From Medicago truncatula (taxonomy: Eukaryota; Streptophyta; Magnoliopsida; Fabales; Fabaceae): a DNA stretch of 64,000 nucleotides. This document shows, piece by piece, positions 47,480-58,911 of the stretch; the stretch's first letter is position 1; each line of letters opens with the position of its first letter. The DNA lies in contig NC_053043.1 in NCBI RefSeq assembly GCF_003473485.1, forward strand, positions 10,116,001-10,180,000. Direction: 5' to 3'. A program made the position numbers and the translations under genes. The notes under the pieces were generated by a model, which ran no database searches, was not told the DNA's origin, and saw nothing but the letters and a program-made list of their open reading frames with translations.

Positions 47480-47849
47480 GTAATTGCGGAGTTGGGATCC
47501 GTTATCATGCCTTGGAAGGATTGGTAGGAGGTAGCTGTTTTTCCTTTGGTGTGTGTGTGTTGGTTCGGTGATGTTTGGAGGTGCAGCAGCTGGGGTGCGT
47601 GACCTGTTTTGCTGCTGCTGTTGGGAGCCTGCTGTCATGCTGCAGGTTTGGTGTTGCTGGGCATGTGCGCCTGTTTGGATTTTAGGCAGTGAGGCTGGCC
47701 TTTGTTGGGTTTTGTGGTTGGTTTCTTCTTGGGTGGAGGTGTCACGCATATAGGCGGCACCTTGTTGTATTGTTTCCCTTTTCTTGCCGCGAGTGGTTGT
47801 GCGTCTTGCATATACTCGTCGAGAATAAATTAGCCATTTAAAAAAAAAT
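47480..47849 (+). mobile_element. 5'-truncated LINE 3' end with 15-bp TSD
   Basis: A 370-bp GC-richer insert ending in an A-tail and flanked by a perfect GACTTTGATACCCCA at 47465-47479 and 47850-47864. The end (…GGCGGCACCTTGTTGTA… CGAGTGGTTGTGCGTCTTGC) looks like a LINE 3' UTR. It was inserted beside the gag fossil. No complete ORF; the opposing reading frames here are composition artefacts. Confidence 0.85.
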
Positions 47850-47864
47850 GACTTTGATACCCCA

Positions 47865-48264
47865 TAACATTAGAAAGAGTTGGGATTTCGATTGTTCATT
47901 GTTCTAATCAACTCCAATCATTCTAAGACATCTTTTATTAAACTGCATATTTCCCAAAAACAATCGATCATCAAATTCCTAAACATTCTAAACATCTAGC
48001 TAAACACTTACAAAAAATAACCTTGATACTAACAAGTCCCATGATCGATGTTTTTATTATGACGATAGAATTGTGCACTTGCAGCCTTATCAATCATGGA
48101 ACAACATGAAATCTTGTATTTATTGTGTTTGGATTTTAGATTCCAGAAGTGTATTTTTCTAAATTTACACATCCAAATTTTAGATTTAGGATGTGTTAAA
48201 TACCAGATTTTGAATAGGAACACAAAATTTAATTGATGCATTCAACATGTTTATATTCTGAAAT
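47865..48264. other. Gene-free spacer between two LINE tails
   Basis: AT-rich with no gene recognised. Confidence 0.45.
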
Positions 48265-49335
48265 TGAAATTCAAATGTATAAGTAGGAGGAAATCATATC
48301 CTGACATGCTGCAATAATTTGGCCGAACTCTGTAACATCACTTCTTCTCGAGATAACTGCATCAGCCGTAATTTTTGAGTCGACCACAAAGTCCACGTTG
48401 TCAAACCGCATGTCCTGTAACCATTGTGGTGCATGAAAGAGAGTAAGAGCTTCTCCTATATTGACAGAAACCATAGGTGAGAAGCTCATGGTTTTCGCTA
48501 GCATATAGGCGCCTTCCTTATCACGTAGGCAAATTCTGAAACAGGTACCGTTCTGCACAGGCGAAAATGAGGCGAAAATGAGGCATCAATGTTGCATTTA
48601 ACTCGACCAGGAAGAGGTATCTGCCATCGTATCAACTCTATAGGATCTGGTACAAGCATTTTCTCCTGAACAGCAGCTAGTGGGTGCGTGACAGCTGCAG
48701 CATGACCAATTTCTTGTTGTTGTCGCAATCCCATTCGTCCATGATGTGCCGAGCACGGTCCACAACCTGGGCTCATACTTCATGTTCATTCTGCCAAAGC
48801 TTCAAAGTTGCAATGCTTCCAAATACTCCAAATTATAGCTGCCAATAGGTACCGAAAATCAGGCTGGAAGTTCTGCAGAAAAGAGAGAAAATGGCTTCTG
48901 CTGCTATTGCCGTGGAGTGGACAGCTGCACCTGCTGCCATAACCTTGCCGAGTTCCACGCCTGAACAGCAAATGGGCAATGGAAGAAAACATGATCTATA
49001 TCTTCTGCCTGATGCTCACAGCTTACACAATTAGTTCGGCACTGAACCCCTTTATCTTGCAGCCGAATTCGAGTAGGCAAAACACCACGACAGATTCGCC
49101 AAACGAGATTCTCAATCTTTGGTGGTACCTTTAATTTACAAATGCCAGTCCAAAAACCCGAACATCGATCGTGAAGGAGTATGATCCACGAGCTCCTCCA
49201 CACATAGCCTATATGCGCTTTTAACCGAATAAATTTCATTCGCTTCTGCCTTCCATATCAACCTGTCATGTGTTACCTGGGTGACCAGCGGTGTATTCAG
49301 AATACCAGATGCAATATCCTCGCTCAATACCTGTA
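48265..49335 (-). mobile_element. L1-type LINE 3' fragment: zf-RVT and RNase H domains
   Basis: On the minus strand, from 49335 downwards, come a reverse-transcriptase zinc-binding domain (VWRICRGVLPTRIRLQDKG, CVSCEHQAEDIDHVFFHCPF, about 49240-48900) and then an RNase H-like domain with catalytic-type residues (CNIDASFSP, NIGEALTL, FVVDSK), ending near 48271. Reading frames shift along the copy and no RT palm is present. It is a 5'-truncated pseudogene. No TSD recognised. Confidence 0.82.
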
Positions 49336-50439
49336 AAATTCGTCATATCATCAATCAAGCTGTTGACTGTAAAATTCCGGATAAAGTGAGCTCCAGATAT
49401 ATTAGTTTTTGATAATTATCTATTTGGTGAGAAATGATTGAATATATGTATAATATTTTTTTACATTAACACTGAATATTAAATAAACTCAAGTTTAATT
49501 CCCGTAGCTACTTTAAATTTTTAGTTAAATGTATCTATTTTTCTTATGTTTACATATTTAAATAATTGTAAATTAGTTGATAATTGTAGTTTTTACTAGT
49601 CATTTAAAAAAGCTATATATTGTGATCTGTGACTCCTCATTTGGAACATCTTAACATTTTTCTCTCTTTAAAACTTTGCTACATTTTGAGGGAATCAAAT
49701 AATTTATTGGGCTAGTTGGTATATAGAATATTTATGTACGTAGAAAGCTTCAACACTTATTTTTGAGTAGCTATGTCTGCCACCATAAAAGAGTGAACAA
49801 AAGGAGAGAGGTAAAGCAATAGTGTCACATGCTTATCACTTCTGGGATGCTTTTGAATCAACATTGCACGAAGAACTCTGCAATTTCCTAAAAATTCAAG
49901 AATGCTCAAGATATGTACGGCCCTAGAATCCAAACTACTTTAGTCACTCTATAATATATCTTTAACCACATCACTCCAAAAACAACAAATTTTAAATTTC
50001 CCCTGCAGAATCATTGCCTAGTATTTAATCATTGTAATATTAATACTTGCTGTGAGTACACGTCAATGTGATGGTCTGATGAATTTGCATTGCTATATTG
50101 ATGATCAAGTAATGGCAAAACATACAACTTGTGTTACGAATGTAAGAGTACTCTCACAATTTTGTACGTCACAGTTACTAGTAATTTCTACAACAACAAA
50201 AAAATGAGTCAAATAAATTATTATTGATTAAACTGACACTAATGATCATGTTACAACTATTTTTTTAGGACATTTAAATTTCGTCCCTTATCCAACATTT
50301 TGAGTAGACATGGCAATAGGGCTGGGTTTTACTTTCCCATCCTCGCCCCCGATTCCCATTTATTTATTCGCTACCTCACTCATAGCTAACGTGTATGAGA
50401 AATTGAATCTCATCTCGTCCCTAACCGGTTCATGTATCC
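49336..50439. other. Gene-free interval
   Basis: AT-rich, with no gene. The last part (50305-50400) has a GC-rich 'CATCCTCGCCCCCGATTCCC' phrase seen in some legume repeats. No bounded element identified. Confidence 0.45.
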
Positions 50440-51110
50440 CTGTTAATAAGATTGATTTAAGATCCGAATATCACCAGATACGAGTGAAGACAGAGGATAT
50501 TTTCAAAACTGCATTTCGAACGAGGTATGGGCACTATGAATACTTTGTGATGTCATTTGGTGTGACTAATGCGCTTGGTGTCTTCATGGAATACATGAAT
50601 AGAATCTTCCATCCTTATTTGGATCAGTTTATGGTGGTGTTTATAGACGATATCTTGATGTATTCGAAGTCAGAGGAGGAGCATGCGGAGCATCTAAGGA
50701 TTGTGTTGCATACTTTGAAAGAGAATAAGTTGTTTGATAAGTTGTTAAAGTGTGAGTTTTAGTTGCGGGAAGTGAGTTTCCTTGGTCATGTGATCTCGAG
50801 AGGTGGAATAGTAGTGGATCTGTCTAAGGTTGATGTAGTGTTGCAGTGGGAGACTATGAAGTCTGTGTTTGAGATTAGAAGTTTTCTTGATTTGGCAGGT
50901 TATTATCGGAGTTTCATTGAAGAATTTTCTAAATTGGCTTTACCGTTGACGCGGTTGACTTAGAAAGGGCAAGTGTTTGTTTGGGATTCGAAGTGTGAAG
51001 AGAGTGTTTCCAAGAGTTGAAGAGAAGGTTGATGTCATCGCCAGTGTTGACTTTTCCGAATCCAAAGGAATTTTTTGTTGTGTATTGCTGGGTATAAATG
51101 AAGAAGCAAT
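50440..51110 (+). mobile_element. Ty3/gypsy reverse-transcriptase fossil
   Basis: Encodes the core of a gypsy RT, including the catalytic FIDDIL stretch and the downstream FLGHVIS and AGYYRSFI segments typical of chromovirus-type Pol. Partial and broken; no protease, integrase or LTR is directly attached. It may belong to the same old element as the 3' LTR at 52321, with the intervening part lost or replaced, but this is not shown. Confidence 0.8.
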
Positions 51111-51536
51111 TTCACCCTTTCCTCCACTCAAAAACATCTCCCTATTAAGATATATACACATATATGTAAGAGTTGTGTTATTGTTGCTTTGAGCATCCAA
51201 TAGTTGTTCATGTGCCCTTACTAGTTCACTTGCAGTGTTAGTGGTTGTTGTGTCGTGGAGAGTACTAGCTTTGAGGCCAACTACATCAAGTGATTGACAT
51301 ATGATGGCACACCTCAGTCAAAGATCGATAAGTTCTTCATTTCTTCTTTATTTTATATGATAATTATATTTATAATTGCTGTTATATTTCTTGATTATTG
51401 GTGCTATTTATTAATTAATCCTATGTTAACTTTCCAACATATGTAACCTTTATGTGAGTGAGAGGATCTAATAAGAGACATTCATTGGACCTAAAGTCAA
51501 TCTTATGAGATCGGTAATGTCTTTTCTTTTTTAGGA
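51111..51536. other. Gene-free interval
   Basis: No gene recognised. Possibly decayed element sequence. Confidence 0.4.
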
Positions 51537-51711
51537 ATGATATTTGTACAACTAAAATTAGACAACTTTGATGACAATCAATTTTCTCCCCTTGTGATTG
51601 GACAAAAACAATGGAGAGAGAAAGAAGAAGAAGAGAGAATAAAAAATACATGTGAGTATGAGAGAAATTGTTGTTTAAAGAGTTGTCAAAAAGTGGTTCT
51701 ACAAATATCAC
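51537..51711. mobile_element. Short TIR element with GAGAGA core
   Basis: The left end ATGATATTTGTACAACTAAA pairs with the complement of GTGGTTCTACAAATATCAC at the right. The core contains GGAGAGAGAAAGAAG. Related stretches lie near 12545-12690 and 46850-46985, and the motif TGGTTGTTCAAATATCAT also appears in the foldback at 13622. Confidence 0.5.
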
Positions 51712-51741
51712 TTTTTTTTTTTTTTTGAAAGAAGATTGGTA

Positions 51742-51886
51742 CTCCCTCCGTTTCTAAATATAAGCAAATTTTACATTTTAGGTTCATTTAATTAATGATG
51801 TATGTGGTTTATAATATAGACCACATATATCATTAATTGAATGAACCTAAAAGGTAAAATTTATTTATATTTAGAAAAAGAGGGAG
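51742..51886. mobile_element. Stowaway MITE
   Basis: 145 bp, with ends CTCCCTCCGTTTCTAAATAT and the complement of ...TTAGAAAAAGAGGGAG and TA on both sides. Almost entirely palindromic around ATAATATAGACC. No coding. Confidence 0.92.
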
Positions 51887-51888
51887 TA

Positions 51889-52289
51889 ATGTCTTGAAAG
51901 TGGAATACAAGCCCTCCCAACAACTTGTTAAGATTTTAGAATCAAGTTCATAATTAAACAAAATATAATAGAGACCTTAAAATTTAAAGAAGCCTGTTAA
52001 AATATTATTAATTTGCAAGGTAATGCATGGGTCAACTAGGTGTATATGCTTGCGTTCAACAATCCTATTTCGATGATCAATGGAATAGGATCATCAACTG
52101 AGGCTAGTGCATTCATATTCTTGCAAATACGAAGCAAATGTTCTAATTAATAGTTATGTTTATTATGTGATCATGTTTGATTGACTAACTTTGATGTGGT
52201 TTGCATGTTTTGTTGATGTTTCTATTTAACTATATATGGTTTAGTATGGTTATACAATAATTGAGTTTATTTCTTGTGTGCTTGAATTT
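51889..52289. other. Gene-free stretch before the gypsy 3' LTR
   Basis: No gene recognised. Part of it may belong to the internal region of the element whose LTR starts at 52321. Confidence 0.4.
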
Positions 52290-52660
52290 CGAGGACGAAA
52301 TTCTTTTAAGGGGGGAGAGTTGTAACGCCCTCTCTAATTATTTGATTATTTTAAATGAGTTTAGAATATACTTATATGATTTGTGTGATTTATATTGATG
52401 AGTGATATTTTGTTATGATATATGTTATATATTTATTAATATAATATATATGTTATTTGATTTAGAAATATATATATATATGCTATTTGATTTAAAAATA
52501 TAATATATGTTATTTGATTTAGGAATGTATATATGTCATTTGTTATAGAAATATATACACGATTTGTTGCAGAAATAAATGTGATTTGTTATAGAAATAA
52601 ATGTTATTTATTGTAGAAATATATATAATCTGTTATAGAAATATGTATGATTTGTTATGG

Positions 52661-52661
<1 letters not shown>

Positions 52662-52718
<57 letters not shown>
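52662..52718. repeat. (AT)n microsatellite inside the LTR
   Basis: About 57 bases of alternating AT. It is preceded (52440-52660) by degenerate units of about 28 bp with TTATAGAAATATATATGATT. Confidence 0.9.
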
Positions 52719-52723
<5 letters not shown>

Positions 52724-53304
52724 TAGAATATTAATATTTGAATTTAAGAGAAAAATAAGTAGGTTAAAGATTTATATAAATAAGAGAGACCTAGTTTAGA
52801 AAAACATAACGTACGTACGACCAGTTTTGGAAAAAGGAAGAAAAAGCCAAGAGAAGAGGGAGGAGACCTAGAGGCTGCGATTTTCTTCACTTTAAGGTAA
52901 GGGTGAGACTAACTTTGCAATTCTATTAAGTATGTGAATCAATGGTTAGGTTTAACACGATGTAGGATGAGTTTTTGAGGAATTGAAAAGTAGGTTAAAA
53001 TTGTAGAATTAATGAATAAACGGTGGAAACTTGTTAAAAAGATGTAGAAACTGTCCTTAGACCTTAGATAATGATTAAGATGAATTAAGGAATCGAAATT
53101 AGGCTTAAAACCTTGAGAAAGGATTGAATTGGAGAAAACGAAAACTAGGTCAAAACCTTAGAATTGATGATCAAACGGTGAGAATTGGTTTAATTGATGT
53201 AGAAAGTGTTCCTAGACCTTAGATAATGTTTAGGACGAACTTTGGAATCAAGAACAAGCTTAGAACCATGTGAATCGTCGGATTTTTGTGAAATTAGGAA
53301 GCCT

Positions 53305-53462
53305 GGCCGTAGCGACATTCATCGCTCGCCACGGCGAGTTATGAACCTCGCCTCGCGAGTGATGATCTTCATCGCTCGCCTCGCGACCCCTTTTCCTCGC
53401 CTCGCGAGCGTTTCTGGCATCGCTCGCCACGGCGAACAACCCTTCCTCGCCTCGCGAGCTAA
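53305..53462. repeat. CG-rich palindromic repeat cluster in the LTR
   Basis: Repeated CTCGCCTCGCGAG and CTCGCCACGGCGAG motifs, each a self-complementary or near-palindromic word, in otherwise AT-rich sequence. Two more copies lie at about 53610-53645 (ACTCGCCATGGCGAG, CTCGCCTCGCGAG). Confidence 0.85.
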
Positions 53463-54269
53463 GGCAGAGAGCATGTTGGATTTTGTGTTTCGACCTTTTT
53501 AGTTGGACCTTGGATGCCTTAGAGCGCCTGAACATACCTAGTATTGATTAGGATTGAATGTAGGATCAGATTGAACCCAGAACAACACTAGTTTGGGAGA
53601 TGAGTGGTACTCGCCATGGCGAGTAAGAACTCTCGCCTCGCGAGCACATCCAGAATTGAGTGCTTTTGAGGAATTTGAGACCTGAGTCGTTTGAATGAAT
53701 TAGGAATGGAACTTTAGGTACTAATGAGACCTATCTAAGATGTTAACTGTTATTTGTGAAGCTATATTGAAATGCTAAGTGTTTATAATGTGATTTATTG
53801 ATTGATTGCATTACTTGAATTATTATTGAATGATCAGGAAGTTGTTGAAAATGAATTGATATTAAGCTGTTGATATGATCTGATTATGCTGCTATTGTTA
53901 TTTAACTAAGTTGCATGAGTTGTTGTTGATTATCATTTGATATTGTTATATCCTGAGATGTTCATGTGTCGCCTATGTTGTTGTTGTTGATTATGTGAAA
54001 TATTTATATGCCTTATGTGGAAGATGTTTGATGTTTAAGTTGTTGATGTTTCACATTAATATTGTTATGTTGTGAATTGAAATTGATATATTGATATCTC
54101 TGTTGTTGTGTGACTTGACTGTGCTACTGCTGTTATTTAACTAAGTGCATGATGTCTATATATATATATATATATATTATGAAATGATGACGTTTAGCTC
54201 CAAATTATTGGATGCATGATGATATGTTGATTACGATGATTACGGTGTTTTGTTGTTAAGAGTCCATGC

Positions 54270-54500
54270 ATAGCATTTCATTGAGCTTTGTCCTCACCAC
54301 GATTAGGAGCTTTGTCCTCCGCACGTTTTAGGAGCTTTGTCCTCCGCACGATAAAAGTATATTAATACTTATGATGACGATTGGTACCACATGCATATAA
54401 GTGTCTAAGTTGCATTGTCGCATATGTCGAGTCAAGGTCGTTGTTGATGAATTATCATCCATGAGTTGTTAAGTTGTCGATGAATTATCATCCATGAGTT
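54270..54500. repeat. Short tandem repeats in the LTR
   Basis: Three copies of GAGCTTTGTCCTC(C/A) with GCACG-type ends (54282-54350), then two copies of GATGAATTATCATCCATGAG (about 54447 and 54478). Confidence 0.8.
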
Positions 54501-54534
54501 TGTCGAGTTGTGTTCTACCCATGTGTCGTTAAAG

Positions 54535-54960
54535 AAGTACCTACGAAGATTATACGATGTGAATTATATGATGTTGATATTGCTATGTTGTTTAAGATAT
54601 TGATTATGATATTGTTATGTTGCTATGTTGTCTAACATGTTGATTACGATATTGTTATGTTGCTATGTTGTCTAACATGTTGATTATGATATTGTTGATA
54701 TTGCTATGTTGTTTAACATGTTGATTATGATATTGTTATGTTGCTACGTTGTTTAAGATATTGATTATGATATTGATATATTGCTATGTTGTCTAACATG
54801 TTGATTATGATACTGTTATGTTGCTACGTTGTTTAAGATATTGATTATGATATTGTTATGTTGCTACGTTGTTTAAGATGTTGATTATGATATTGTTACG
54901 TTGCTATGTTGTTTAAGATAATGATTATGATATTGTTAAGTTGTTATGTTGTTGTGTATA
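54535..54960. repeat. Minisatellite of about 40 bp, roughly ten units, in the LTR
   Basis: Units read TTGATTATGATATTGTTATG + TTGCTATGTTGTCTAACATG with small substitutions and a few shortened units. A second, looser array (55190-55400) repeats TTGTTGTTATATTATTATAT with GATGATGTATATATAATTAT. Confidence 0.85.
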
Positions 54961-56292
54961 ATTGTTACTATTAAGTGATGAATATGTTGTTCTATATATG
55001 ATTAATATTATTAAGTGAATATTATGTTATGTTATTGATGATGATCGAATGTTGTGATTACTTGGTAATTGTTTATCAAAGATGCTATGATGTTTAAGAT
55101 GATATTGTTTAAGATGTTTATGTTGAAGATTTATGATGTTGATTTTGGTGTTAGTATGTGTTGATTATATTTTCATAAGATGATGAATACGTTGTTGTTA
55201 TATTAATACAAGAAGATGAATATGTTGTTGTTATATTATTATATTATGAAGAGATGATGTATATATAATTATTATTATTATTAAGTGAATATCATGCTAT
55301 GTTGTTGTTATATTATTATATTATGACGAGATGATGTATATATAATTATCATTATTATTAAGTGAATATCATGTTACGTTGTTGTTATATTATTATAAGA
55401 AGATGTTTATGTTATGATGAAGATAATTATTACTATTAATAAGAGATGATTATATTGTGTTGTTTTAAAGTTATTAGTGATGATGATTACATGTTGATAT
55501 CTATGAGTTGTTAAGTGTACTTGATGATGTTTATGTTAAATTGATAAGTTGTCTTTTATTAATGAATTGATAATGAGATGTTTGATGAATAATTATTATT
55601 ATGAATTAATGATGTTGTTATGTTGTATATGAATTAGGATTAAGATGTTGTTATGCTATATATGAACTATGACTATGATGTGATGATCTATGTTTGTTAC
55701 GATTTGGTTAATATGTGTTATATGATGATATTTATAATGTGATGAATATAAAGTAAATGATAATTAGAGGTTAGTTGGATTATTAAGAATTATACATTAA
55801 GAAGTATTATTGCTAATAGATGAAGTTATTTGTGTTGTTAAATATAATTATTGAATTATATGCTTGATATTATTGTTTTGTGAAATCTCACCCCTTCTGC
55901 TTGAAAATGTTGCTCTTCGTATGAGTAACTTGCAGGTATTACTGATTAGTAGGAGTGGTGGCTCAAGTGTCTTAGGTGCTCTGATACGTAACGGGATGGG
56001 AACTTTGTTATTGCTTTCTATTCCTTACGTATTGTTTTTGAAGAATTATGACTTTGGTTGTAGATTGGATTTTTTTGACATAATTGTAAAGAGGCTTTAG
56101 TGCCAAAGGCTGTTTTGATTATTGAATAATTTCCGCTGCGAAGTATTAAAGACTTTTTAGTTATTGAATTTTAAAGGATAAATAGTTATTTATACAGTTT
56201 ATGATTTTAAGAAAAGAATGTGACATTCCGTTTAGGTGAATTACTCTGATTAAATAAATGAAATTTTCACGTTGGGAAAACGGGGTGTTACA

Positions 56293-56741
56293 GATACCAT
56301 CTTGCATCCCCTCCTGGTAGGTAGGGGTAGTTGTTTTGTGCCAGTTTCGGAGAGACAATCAAGGTGAGTAGAAAAGGAAAATTAATATGGTGTTGATGAC
56401 ATATTGTTAGATGTTACAGTGATGCAAGATCTAATGATCATAATTAAAATTAAATGTTGTCTTTTGTGGACCATCTAGTCTCACGACTCACCATAGATAC
56501 AGCCCCATCTACTATTTTTAATTGAAATGGAGGAATACTTACTGAGACACAATCCCAACTAAAAGTATTTGAGCACACAAACAAAATTTTAAAAAATTGA
56601 AATAGAATAAAATTAAATGATTTCAAGTGATTAAATTATTTTTGTTTAACTTTGTTGATTTTATGTGTGTCCAAATAATAATATTAATTTGGATATGTGC
56701 CATTTGAAATGTTTCACACTTGACATTAAAATGCAATGCAT
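56293..56741. other. Gene-free stretch right of the LTR
   Basis: AT-rich. No gene or bounded element recognised. Confidence 0.45.
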
Positions 56742-56842
56742 AGGTCCATAAGTATTAGCTGAACTGAGAAAAATGCCGAAATTGTTAGGTTGTACGTTAT
56801 GATTGGGGTTCAAACCCCACGTCCACTTTGTGTGTGTGAGTT
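56742..56842 (+). mobile_element. SINE-like repeat, forward copy
   Basis: GGTCCATAAGTATTAGCTGA ... GCCGAAATTGTTAGGTTG ... GGGGTTCAAACCCCACG (B-box-like) ... TGTGTGTGAGTTT. The same unit appears reversed at 57150-57247. Confidence 0.55.
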
Positions 56843-57149
56843 TATGAAAAGAATCATTTTAAAAAAAATCATTTTTAATAAAATATTTGCGTTTTGAATA
56901 GTTTTTAAAAAAAAAAAAAATCATTTTTAATAACTAGTAGGTAGAAAGAAAGAAAAAATATAACACCTATATGGTTTATTTGCAGGCACATGGTTGAATT
57001 TATAATAATTGAGGTAATACTTCTTCTAAAAAAAAATTATCTACTTTTTTAAATACTTTTTATGAAAATAATTTTTTGAGATCCATACAATTAATGATTT
57101 TTAGACCGACAAAATGACAATAACGACAATAACCATTGGAAACTCACAC

Positions 57150-57247
57150 ACATAAGTGGAGGAGTTGGAGTTCGAACCCCGATCATGGCAACCGACCTAG
57201 CAATTTCGATATTTTTGACAATTAAACTATGACTTATGGACGACGCC
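57150..57247 (-). mobile_element. SINE-like repeat, reverse copy
   Basis: The complement of this stretch reads CGTCCATAAGTCATAGTTTA ... TCGAAATTGCTAGGTCGG ... CGGGGTTCGAACTCC ... TGTGTGTGAGTTTCC, matching 56742-56842 in order. The pair forms a loose inverted repeat with a spacer of about 300 bp. Confidence 0.55.
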
Positions 57248-57917
57248 ATACAATGTTTACATATAACAAAATTTATATCAACCTTAATAATTATACTTAT
57301 GAAATCAGAATTTTATAACAAAAATAAAATATTATTATTAATTTTGAAAAGGTATCATGTAATGACCATAATCAACAAATGGGGAGTGGTGCAGGCAAGC
57401 TTGGCAAGAAAGTAAGAGAATTATTTTATGATGTTTTCTCCAGAAAATGTGGAGTAAGAAGAAGATAGAAAAAATAAAGAGTTAAAGAAGGGAAAAATAA
57501 GAATTGCTTCTTTCAACTTTGGTTATTCTCATTTCATAAATGTTAAAATTTCATAAGATACATGTGTTCTTTAGGTGTGAAGCACCATATGCATGATTCA
57601 CTTATAATATCATGTAATTCCTATCAAACCATATAATGAAATGATGTGATATTCAACTGTTTGAATATTTTAAAAAATTATGTAATAGAATGGAAATGAT
57701 GACATTATTCCATCTCATACTATTTTTCATTAAAATTTCACCATAATTTATTAAAAGAAGAGTCTGATCTATGTTTCATTTCACTCAACTATGCTCATTC
57801 TATTTTATAAATTTTCATTTCATTGCATTACATACCAATCCAAAAGTTGAAAGAAGAAGAAAAATTGGAAAATACAAAGGAAAAATACATCTTGCTCTCT
57901 TGTTTTCTTTGAGTTTT
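57248..57917. other. Gene-free, 3' flank of the HMA gene
   Basis: No gene seen. AT-rich. Confidence 0.45.
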
Positions 57918-58535
57918 TCAACTGGCTTTAACTTCTCCTAAGCTGACAATTTCAGTTTGTCCAACTTTTTTCCTCAAACATTTTGTCAACGTGACAGCAT
58001 CTACACCATCTCCAATAACTACTATCTTGTCTTTCTCATCTCCCTCTAATCCCACAAAATTCACACCTGCATTTACCAAACCACAAAACTTTAGTAACAT
58101 AATAACTCAGATCAACACTAGTTAGAAAATGTTAATTAGCGAAGAAAATTTAGAGAGAAAAATATAAAAAAATTGTCTTAAAATTTTACAATAAATTTAG
58201 TGATTGATTTCATTTTTCCATCGCTAATTTCATTCGTTAATTTCATTTTTTTCCTCATAAAAGTTCTTAAAATGAAAATCAAGACAACAAAGATTTTTCG
58301 ACACGAACCGTTTGCTCCAGCTACAACCTCGAGTGCCTTGGTGCGACACTTTTGACATCTCATGTGAACCCTCATCACAATCTTTTGCTGCAAACACAAT
58401 CACATTTAAAGAAAAAAAAATCAGTAGCTAATTTAGTATACACAAACAATGAAATTGACGCATATTCATATTATAAATAGAAAAAACAAAGGAATGCACT
58501 TAGCAAGTGTGATGCAATTGCATCTATACCTTCAT
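57918..58535 (-). CDS. Small heavy-metal-associated (HMA) domain protein
   Basis: Three exons on the minus strand, 58535-58530, 58387-58309 and 58066-57918, give 77 residues without interruption. The first exon encodes only Met-Lys before the donor, as in Arabidopsis relatives whose proteins begin MKQKIV. The single HMA fold has the metal-binding MRCQKC motif (about residues 10-15), then KALEVVAGANGVNFVGLEGD and a KIVVIGDGVDAVTLTKCLRK helix. The length is near the minimum for the plant HIPP/HPP group. The C-terminus (GEVKAS) has no CaaX box, so it is probably not isoprenylated. Likely role: binding or passing soft metal ions such as copper or zinc in the cytosol, or interacting as a small HMA partner protein; neither is shown here. 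Confidence 0.85.
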
Positions 58536-58719
58536 GTTGTCAGAGATGAAATTCTTGAGAAACTTAACTTGTGTTATCCAATTTATATGTGATCAAACTT
58601 GGGAACAAACGCAACATAAGTCAAGTCTTGCATGTAACAAACACGCTAAGTCATTAATATCAAGGTCGTATTTTAAAGAAATAACCGATAAATTTCTAGC
58701 ATAAAGTTACTTTCTAGAA

Positions 58720-58894
58720 AACCAAGTTAATTGGGCTCCGGTGGTAAGGAGCACCTTTCAAAGACGTATCCGAGAAATACCGGATTCGATTCTCAGAAGG
58801 AACAACGCTTGATTAGCGCGCATGCTTCTATGCATAAGTCGGATTAGTCGTCCACCTTTAATAGGTCGAAAGCTGGTGCGAAAGTTTAAAAGAA
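58720..58894 (+). mobile_element. tRNA-derived SINE with 17-bp TSD
   Basis: A 175-bp unit with A-box-like GGGCTCCGGTGGTAAGGAG and B-box-like GGATTCGATTCTC, flanked by a perfect AAAGTTACTTTCTAGAA at 58703-58719 and 58895-58911. A different family from the GTCCCCGTGAAC SINEs. Confidence 0.9.
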
Positions 58895-58911
58895 AAAGTT
58901 ACTTTCTAGAA

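Larger units (their letters stand above)
52290..56292 (+). mobile_element. Ty3/gypsy (Tekay/Del-like) 3' end with LTR of about 4 kb
   Basis: A short internal end (TTTCGAGGACGAAATTC) and a polypurine tract (AAGGGGGGAGAG, about 52308-52319) are followed by an LTR starting TGTAACGCCC at 52321 and ending GGGGTGTTACA at 56292 (3972 bp). The polypurine tract and the very long LTR fit the Tekay/Del chromovirus clade. Inside are a CG-rich block, several tandem arrays and the AAATCTCACCCCTTCTGCTT phrase near 55880. No matching 5' LTR is in the window. A broken, partial fossil. Confidence 0.78.

Noticed and set aside
47462-47753. Overlapping ORFs of 95 and 66 codons on both strands
   Set aside because: They fall inside a 370-bp LINE tail with a perfect TSD. 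The Cys/Trp- and Gln-rich composition is a by-product of GC-rich repeat DNA.
53242-53535. Opposing ORFs in a GC-rich block
   Set aside because: The block consists of repeated CTCGCC/GGCGAG words in an LTR; the reading frames are open only because of that composition.
54535-54960. CRISPR-like array of regular units
   Set aside because: The units are contiguous and near-identical without unique spacers, so this is a minisatellite in a plant LTR.
55864-56100. 78-codon ORF near the 3' end of the large LTR
   Set aside because: Lies wholly inside the LTR and has no recognisable domain.
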